Origin: Hanleya hanleyi
Lineage: Eukaryota; Mollusca; Polyplacophora; Lepidopleurida; Hanleyidae
Direction: 5' to 3'
Assembly (NCBI GenBank): GCA_036873755.1
Contig: JAVTVY010018740.1
Location: 16,842 to 80,841, forward strand
DNA: 64,000 nucleotides
The number at the start of each line of letters is the position of its first letter. The stretch's first letter is position 1. Of the stretch, positions 35,441-44,900 are shown piece after piece. Under the pieces are notes generated by a model, which saw only the letters and a program-made list of their open reading frames with translations, ran no database searches and was not told where the DNA came from. Position numbers and translations under genes: made by a program.

Positions 35441-35954
35441 TCAGCTGACAACTTTTACGTATTCATAATCGTATGGTTGTGGTCGAGCAACATCAGTTTT
35501 GTTTCTTTGTAGTGAGTCATAATCCTGAATTGTCCTCTCGGCAGTGAGTGGTTGTTGACCACCTTGTCTATTCAATTGATCATATCCACATGATTCATCA
35601 GCACACAGAGTTCCAGAGTCCAGCAGATCCTCTGGTGTATCAGCTCCCCCATCCGGGTTCTGCGACACGTGGTCGTAGTGAGCACCGCCCGTGAAGTCTA
35701 ACGACGAGCGATTGGGTATGTGATCATATGTGGCTTGCGTACTTGGGTATAGGTCGTTATTCGCATCGTTGTTTAGGTGGGCCATGTTCTTATTCACCGT
35801 TGCATATTTTACACTAACGGCATCACCGTCGATGTCATCTTCTCCAGATGGAAATACGACCTCTGTGTAATTTATTGGTTGCTGATCGGATTGTAAGATA
35901 CGTAAAGGTGTGTCGGGTTGACCAGTGGGTTCTTTACGTGGCACGCCGTTCAAT
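35441..35954 (-). CDS. Gene 3 terminal exon: ITIM-rich tail
   Basis: Acceptor CTTTTTATTCAG, phase-2 start completing Arg, stop TGA at 35,441-35,443. About eleven tyrosines in 170 residues, mostly as YxxV/I/L. It is Asp/Gln/Asn rich and Lys poor after the membrane-proximal VPRKEP. Confidence 0.8.
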
Positions 35955-38900
35955 CTGAATAAAAAGCAATAAGGTTTGTCGGTTACGTCAATAAATAGAA
36001 TATCACTCGAAATAATAAACATCGCCAGGTTGACTGAATCGATCCCAAGTACTGTTGCAACTTATAACCAACGTATAACAGCTATAATAGCTATAGCCTG
36101 TTTGTGGGATACTGTTGATGCCTTATTTGTCGTGGGAATTATCTTTCGCGGTTAAAGATTTTACATTGGATGTATATTTCGCGGATAGACGACAGCCCAG
36201 TGAAAGCAAATGTAAAAGACGTGATTTGTGCTATCAGCTTCCACTGAAATGTCTATTTGAATGTATCAGTCAATGTAGCCTCCTTTGAGACGAACCGAGT
36301 CAGTAAAAACAACTGACAGCTTGTATGACTTAGGCGAGTTACGCACGTAATTATGCCATTGAACTAATTAAATGAAGAATCAAGTGAGGTGCCAAAGTTT
36401 GGATCCCAGCCTTGGAATAATTATTTCATGTCCGCCTAAATGGGAACTAACACCATGTGCCCTGCAAAACAACGAGCGCCTGTATTAGTCTGTACACGGG
36501 ATGTTTTCGATCGACTCCCAGACGTTTCCTTAAGAAATATTGATAAGTATTCGTTTCTAAAAATAAGAAATAAATATTTCGATCTGTATGGATGTGGCAG
36601 ATGTAAACAACAACAGCAACAACAACGCACTCGGCAAAAACGGTTATGCTCTGTTAAGAAGCTATATACATGACGTTGTAATAGCAAAGTAGGAAAATAT
36701 ATATACGGGAACTCTCTGTTGAGGAAAATCATTTACTATTCAAATCATTTAAGTTAGTCTCGCGCGAATAATAAGGCATCTACATTATATGACAATGCAT
36801 GTATTATATAAGTATTATTCTGTCGATGTATTCATTCATGTATTCGATTCATTGTATGAAAATCAAAACATCTAATATTACAAGAACGAGGCAAATTTAA
36901 AAAACACAGTTCATCTTCACAATCCATCCTATAATTCCTCACGTCCCTACCTTAAAAAAACTTTTAATCTGCCGACTAGCACAGAAAGTTAATGCTGGCA
37001 ACAATACTTGGTGGTCCATTGATTATTTTCCTCAATCTGTATATATTGCAAATCCTATTAGCCGCATATCAATCAGCTCATTCCTCGGCCTTTAATTCTT
37101 ATGGATACTTTCTACCAGAATACATAAACATAAAATCGTCCGCTGTCCGCTTCACTGCCCAGGTGAGCAAGTGATGATCATTCTCATGGCAGCAAATGTT
37201 ATACCCCCTACTGTCAGTTATATGACATCGACAGTTTAGGTTACAGACTCTGACAATAAGGGAATGGTGATGATAAACAAACGATTATTTCGATAGCTTT
37301 CCGTCTAACCCGGAGTTAGGGGCCGTACGAACCCCTGTATTTCCAGATAGTGTTCATATGAAAAGTCACAATCAAAGCGTGACTGAGATACATCATACTC
37401 TAGAACGATAATCATATGGATTAAGAATACTGATCAGCGATACGGATTTGATATTTTCTGGCATCTTGCTGGCATCATTGAAAACTGTTGATAACTTCTC
37501 TCTTAAAAAGAAACTAGCCTAGTTTTATGTGTACTAGGATTTATTTTTCGTATTTGGTGCTAACGCTAATATATGAATTAGGTTTTGGATTATGGATGCG
37601 AGAATTCTCCAATGGACGACGACTGAATATTAAATGACGAACTACACGCTTGTATTTCAAATGAGTTCGTATCTTGAATATTTGAGTTGCATTGGTGAAT
37701 GCTGTACCTAATATCGTGTATCCTATAACTGGAACAATTGCATTGAGATGTATGGGAATAAATTAGGAGTCATACCTGCGCCTTCTGTAACAGATAACGG
37801 CAATTGTTATGCAGCCTATAAGGATAACGACGCCGCCAACGATAAGTCCTACATACAGAGGTTTAACTACAAAGAAAAAGAGTATTTTATTTTATCAAAA
37901 CATTACAGTATTAAAGACGATTCAATTATTACCTAGAGGCTGAATACCACAATTACCGGGACCAGCGTCAAGTACCGGTGCTTTATTTTGCTATCCAACA
38001 TGTGCTGGAATACGGGGAGGGAGAGGGGGGGGGGGTTATATAGTAAACTGGTTATTAATCCGATATTTTTGCAATCGCCGTTCTCTCGTATCAAAGCACT
38101 GGGCAATTTCGTTCACCTTGAACAACACAATCCCATCACATCAAGCCGCACGCGTCCTGCAAACGGTCGAGATTGATTTGATGGTGTTGCATGTACTTCC
38201 GGCTAATGAGAATTAAGAAAAGTTCTAAAAAGTAGGGTTTGTTAGAATTCGATTAGCTATGTCCGTGTCATAGCTTGGTTGCAGAATGCGGATTAGCTTC
38301 GACTCCAGTACAAGCAGAAATGATATCGATACTTACACGAACAATGTACATGTATATAACAGACAGCGTGAACACAAAGTCAGTTTTAATGTATAAATAA
38401 AAGTATTTGCTGAATTACCTCAAGATTATCTTTGTAACGTATTTTGCCCCATCCATAGATAAAACATCAGGTAAGAGGACAAAATTCTCCAACCAAGATG
38501 TAAACCAAAATGTTACCCAGACATTTTGGAATGAGTGAGAGAGTAGAGTAATACAACGTCGCTTTCAACAAGTTTTATCTCGCCTCACGAAGTAAGGGAA
38601 GATATCGTGAGAGGAGGAGAGAGGATGTCGTCGTCGGTGTCGTTGTCCCCTTCATGTGAATGATAAGGTTTTTGATTTAACAAATTCAAAACAAACCAAG
38701 TAACATTAAGAAAAATAATATGGGAGGTGAGTAGGCCAATAGAGGGGCCAGTTATGACACTACCCCAGGGGATTTTAGGCGTGCGCCAATGTTAAAATCT
38801 AATGATAAGGTTTTTGTTCAGCAACAGTGCAAATGTGCAATACTGTTTTGTACGGAACCACGCAGTAAATTGGAGTGATATGCAAGAGGTGGGAAAAATT

Positions 38901-41900
38901 GACGACGTCTGGCGACTAAAAAGCAACCATATAAACTATACAGGAAAGAATTTGTCGACACCCAACATTCAGACCCGAGGATACGGAGGAATCTCGGACG
39001 TAGCCTTAGTATCTCAGCCTCAGTAGACAGAGACAGAGATATGGTTAACATACATCGGACTAAAACTCCTAGATATGGTTTTTCGAATGGAATATACCTT
39101 CAACAGAATAACGGTGCCTCATTTATTCGAATTTTGGCCTACGCATTTTTTCTGTGGGATGTTAGGTCTCTTTCATTGAACATAATTCTATAAAATGCGA
39201 CTGTCACACTTTAAATTTCATATCTCAGCAACTAAAACATTATTTAGAAAATTTAAGAAAGGCTCCTTTGTTTGCCTACTTCAAAACAACCATGTCATTT
39301 CCAATCCCATCTTGAAGAAGGATATTCATCCTGTGTTTTGTAATCTTTGTCACTGACAAATCTATGTCAATCCTTTTCATAATATTCTGGATAATTTTAC
39401 CTGTTTTATCTTCTGAGACGTCTGATGTTGACGATTTTCTACTTCCTGCAGAAGGAGAAAAAGCAAGAAGGCAGATTTATTAGTCATAACGTTATAACGG
39501 ATTAGTAATTCGTTCTAACCAATTTGTAATTCGTTATAACGAAAGAGTAATTCGTTGTAGCGGATTATTGGACGTAATTCGTTACAACGGTTAGTAATTC
39601 CTAATAACGGATTACTGGATTTTATTTTTTATTTACTATGGTACTAAGGATTCTCTTGGGCTTTGTGATTTTTAATTTGTTGGTTCGCGGATTTGAATGA
39701 TGAAAAAGAATACAATGTTCCCGTAACCTTGCTCAGTCATAGTGAATTTATTGATATGCATGTACCATGTACCATGTACATGTTTTATGGAGAGTTTGGC
39801 TATGATTCAGTACCAATGCTCGATACCATGAATGGTGGACATACAAACTTACTTTGACCTTGAAAATCTAGACAAGTTAGCGCTACAGGTCTATCATGTT
39901 CATGACTCTGGTCAATGAACATATGCATATGCGGTGCGGATTTCGAAAGGACAGGTCTAATCCGTTTAGAGATATGCAATCAGCATTGAATCTACTTTAA
40001 CATATTATTTGACATTAAGAGAATATGTCAACAGGCCACTGCTACATCACTAGCTACATATGTGATACGAATTTGGGAAGTTTGGCTACAATCCCCCAAG
40101 AGGTATTGTGCTAGCGGCATTAAATCTACTTCCAAGATATAATTTAACGATGAGAATATGGGCCAAATAAGTCCTATTAAATAGGCTTCTGACTATTACT
40201 CATCAGATCAGTCTATGGCCTAATTTATAAAGGCTTGGTTCAATCTTTCAAGTGATATTAGTCTAACAACATTGAAAATATTTCACAAATATAGTCTGAC
40301 CTAGAATACAAATGGGTCAAGCTTGTGGTGTGGTATAAATATAGAAAGCCTACTTATACTTCTTCAAGAGATATCGTCTTCAGCAGAATGATGGACTGAG
40401 GGATGGCGCTGACGAGAATACCCCTTCGGCCAAATTTCGCCGGGGATAAAACACCAAATCGATACCCCTTCGGCCAAATTTCGCCGAGGATAAACCATCA
40501 AATCGATAGGAGGAAAGCAATGAAAATCTCATGGCATGAGAGAAATTAAATAACATCACTGCTATGTTGAATGTGCATGTGGTTTATACAGCATAAACTA
40601 TTCCTGTCGCCAATAACCCCCCCCCCCGACTTTACTGGAAACAATTACACAAAAAGATCAGTCAGATTTCGTGAATTCATTTTAAGTCGGTTAAAAACAT
40701 GGTAATTTTTTTTTGTCCAAATTATCAGGGTTACAACTTAATAATTTGCCAGTGATAATGTAGCTACATGTACACCTGTACATGGAAAGTTTGCTGAAAT
40801 TGTCATTTTTCATATAATTTGAGGATGAACATGGGCTATTTGTCACATTACAACGCATATAAGGGAAGTGGGAAGAGGTGCCGATTAACCTATTCTAAAG
40901 CACATAGCAAGAATCTAACGATTCGTGATATGTGTTGTATCTCAGATACGCTTTTATTGTACCTGTTCATGTGGCAACTTGGATGATATGACCACACAGC
41001 CCCAAGCACCGGCATAAGCGGTATTAGATACAAATCTAGAGAGCTATGATGGAAATGCTCTGACAACTCGTATATTGGTAATTGATGAGCTGTGTCGCTG
41101 CGACAACTCGTACACTGAGGATTGGTGAGCTGTATCGTCGTCAGATGGAAATGATGGCATTTAACACAAAAGACTACTCTGTAAGGCCCGATCAACGGGT
41201 AAGGCTCGACGCAGCATCAACTTCCCACAATGCCATCATATACCAAACACCAAATGGTCTGTACAGGACGCGGGCCTCGGGGTCGAAACGTCCACCAGCA
41301 AAATCTCGCCATATACAGGTAAAAATTACAACGCATATAAGGGAAGTGGGAAGAGGTGCCGACCTTCTGACAGAGCCACATGACTTCACAGTATAGTCTT
41401 CTGGTTAACCTATTCTAAAGCACATACCAAGAATACCATGAACGATTACGTTTTGTTCAAATTATCGTGGTTTGGACTGTGAAATTTTCCAATGCTGAGG
41501 GTTTTGTTAGGCACAATTTTACATGTACACCTGTACACGTTATTCGTTCTAACGTATTAGTAATTCGCTATAACGGATTCGTAATTCGTTCTAACAAATT
41601 ATCAATTCGTTATAACGGATTAGTAATTTGTTATAGCGGATTAGCAATTCGTTATAACGGATTAGTAATTAGTTATCACGGATTACTGATTCGTTATAAC
41701 GGATTAGTAATTGGTTATAACCTTTTTACATGTTTTACCTTCTGAGACGTCTGATGTTGGCGATTTTCTACTTTCTGGAAAAAGAGGAAAGGTAAGAAGG
41801 CAGATTTATTAGTTTTATCGGCCAAACGTCCTAGTAATTCGATTTAACGGATTGATAATTCGTTGTAACGGATTAGTAATTCGTTATTCCTTGCAACGGA

Positions 41901-44900
41901 TTAGTAATTCGTTATAATTGATTAGTAATTCGTTATAATGAACTAGTACTTCGTTACAACGATTAATAATCGGTTATAACGGATTACTGGATCTTAATTT
42001 TTCTTTACTATGACACTAACGGGGTGTCGTACTACGGATTCTCTTAGGACCTCTGATTTTTAATTTGTTGGTTCGAGGATTTGAATAATGAAAAAGAACC
42101 CACTGTTCCCGGAATCCCTAGGCTGTGAGAATTCAGGTGCTTGTCAAGTCACATTGAATGTATTGATATGCATGTATCATGTATTGTTTTTTTGGACAGC
42201 TTGGCTATTCAGTACCAATGCACGCTAACATGAATGGTGGACAAACAAACTTACTTTGGTCTTGAACACTAGGTCAACGTCAGTCTACTGAATTATTATT
42301 ACATTAAATTATGGAAGCTGTGCTACACGTAAACATATTAATGCACACGATTCAACTCTCATGCAGGAGCTTTTATCAAGTGCTCTGTTGAATATCATAA
42401 ACTTGCCAGTAAATATACAGATTGTCCAATTGTTTATCCTTTTCCATGGATGACCGAATGTTGTATAGAGATATAAACAAACGTGGCTCTAATTGTTTAC
42501 TTATTCTCATGGAGGCTAGAGTCCAGAAGAACGGCGACATTATGCACATAGAGCGGGTGACGTTCTGAAGTCACGTCACAGAGAACGGATGGTGTTACGG
42601 CGTACAAAACAGCGTACTCTACGTCATGCTGCGTAATAAGCGCAAATTTGAGCAACGTTACACTACAACTACATGCATCTTACAACACAAGAAACACCCG
42701 GTATATGCTACAGCCCTATCATCACAACATCACAGCGGCGTATGCACGCGTATATACGTATATTTACTGGCAGTTTTATAAATTTCAACAGATCACTTGA
42801 TAAAGGCTCCGGCATGAGAGTCGAAATATGATTACGTGAAGTACAGCTCAGAAATTTTTCTATTTCTATAATTATTTAGTCAACGAGCCCACGTAGTAGT
42901 CTAAAACAGTATATAACTTAATTGTTGTTGAGGTCAAGACTTTCCTCTGTGGTGTACATCTAGACAAGTTAGCTCTACAGCTTCAGTCTATATTGTGTGA
43001 GCGGTATTAGATACAAATATTTGAGGGCGACAAGACTCTGGTCAATGAAAATATGCATCCATAGGGTGGATTTCGAAAGGGCAGGTCTAACCTACGTAGA
43101 GAAGTGAATCTACTTAAATATATCATTCGAAAATAGGTCAAGGCCAATCGATGAAATATGACTAAATGTGCCCGTAACCCATAGGCTATTGGAATTCAGA
43201 TGCTTGTCGGGTCATAGTGAATATATTGATATGCATGTATCATGTATATGTTTTACGGACAGCTTGGCTATGATTGAGAACCATTGTGCGATAGCATGAA
43301 TGGTGGGCAAACAAACTTACTTTGACCTTGAAAACTGGGCCAGGGTCAGTCAAATTAATTATTGTGGAGGATTAATACACAAACTTCCCTCTGTTGCGTA
43401 AATGAAGACAAGTTAACTACAGCTTCAATCTATATTGTGTTAGCGTCACAGGTCAATGTCTACCATATTCACTAAGACTCTGGTCAATGGACATATACAT
43501 CTGTAGTGAGGATTTCTCAAGGATAGGTTTAATCCTTCTAGAGATATGCTATCAGCATATCATTTGACATCGAGAAAATAGGACAAGGCCAATCCCTTTA
43601 GAAAGGCCACTGGTACATCACAAGCCGCATACGTAGTATGAATTTGGGAAGCTTGGCCACAGTCCTTCAAGTGATATTGTGCTAACGGCATTAAATCTAC
43701 TTTTAACATATAATTTAACCTTGAGAATTTAGGCCAAATCAGTCATATTAAATAGTCTTCTGGTCATTAGCCACCCGTTAAAGCTATGACCTAAGTTATA
43801 AAGACTTGTTTCAATCTTTCAAGAGATATTGGTCTAATAATATTGAAAATGCATCAGATGTATAATTTGACCTGGAGCAAAAATGGGTAAGCATTTATTA
43901 GGTTTATTTAGGTAAATTTGTAAAGCCTGGCTATACTTCATCAAGAGATATCATCTTCACACGAATGATGAACAGACGGGCAAAGGCCAAATTTCGCTGA
44001 GGGATAAAACACCAAATCCATATGAAGAATGCAAAGGTAATCTCACCTCATGGAGAATATTTAATTAACATCAGTGCCATGGTGATTATACATGTGATTT
44101 ATTCAACATAAACTATTCCTGTCGCCAATAACACAACTTTACTGGAAACAATTACACAAGGAGACCAGTAAGATTTCGTGAATTCCTTTTAAGTCAGTTA
44201 GAATACACGGTAAAGATATTGGATCGGAAGGGAATAATTTTCAAAAATGAAATGACTTTTTGAAAAATGTTAACGATACATGTAAAACAAGAGCACACGT
44301 GGCTTCAATAAAACCCAAGATTGAATATTTGCGATCTACAATTTGGTATGAATCTCCAAATATATACATAATTTTGGTGCAGAGTGATAGTTTCTTGTTT
44401 GAGACTTTTTCTTCGTTTTAGGTTTGGGGTACAGCATATCCAAAGGTCGGTCCCAATCCATATCACAGAAGTGAAGCCATGGAGAAGTTAATAGACAGTC
44501 ACCTCCAATAGGTTTCGTTACCATGCGTTTGAGATATACGTGCAATTCTGATACATTCTGCAGTCCGTTACTGGAGTTTATAGCCCGGATATTTTTCCGT
44601 TTTGCCCCAGGAGGTATAATTAAAGTTAGTTACCAATCCATACACACAAACGAAGTTAACGCACAGACTGACAAACTGATAGACAGTAAAACCTGTGATC
44701 TCAATATAAATGGTGTTCTTTCTTGCCTCATGGGTAAGGTATACCCCACGTTTGGTATCGATAAATTGATCCAGATGGGCAACAGTTCAATCTGATTATA
44801 AACTCAGATTTAATAAACCGCTCCTCTATCGGACATGTCGCTGATTAAGATCTGGGACTGTTCCTATAACAAATCCGTCAGATGAACCCCGAATCAAATA

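Larger units (their letters stand above)
39380..40740. repeat. Segmental duplication in gene 3 intron, copy 1
   Basis: Landmarks recur in the same order at 41,720-44,215: the stalk-exon sequence, a GTAATTCGTTATAACGGATTA array, TTGATATGCATGTA-CATGTA, ATGAATGGTGGACA, and GATTTCGTGAATTC. The second copy is longer because of a TIR insertion (42,309-42,855) and an internal repeat near 43,000-43,560. Confidence 0.75.
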
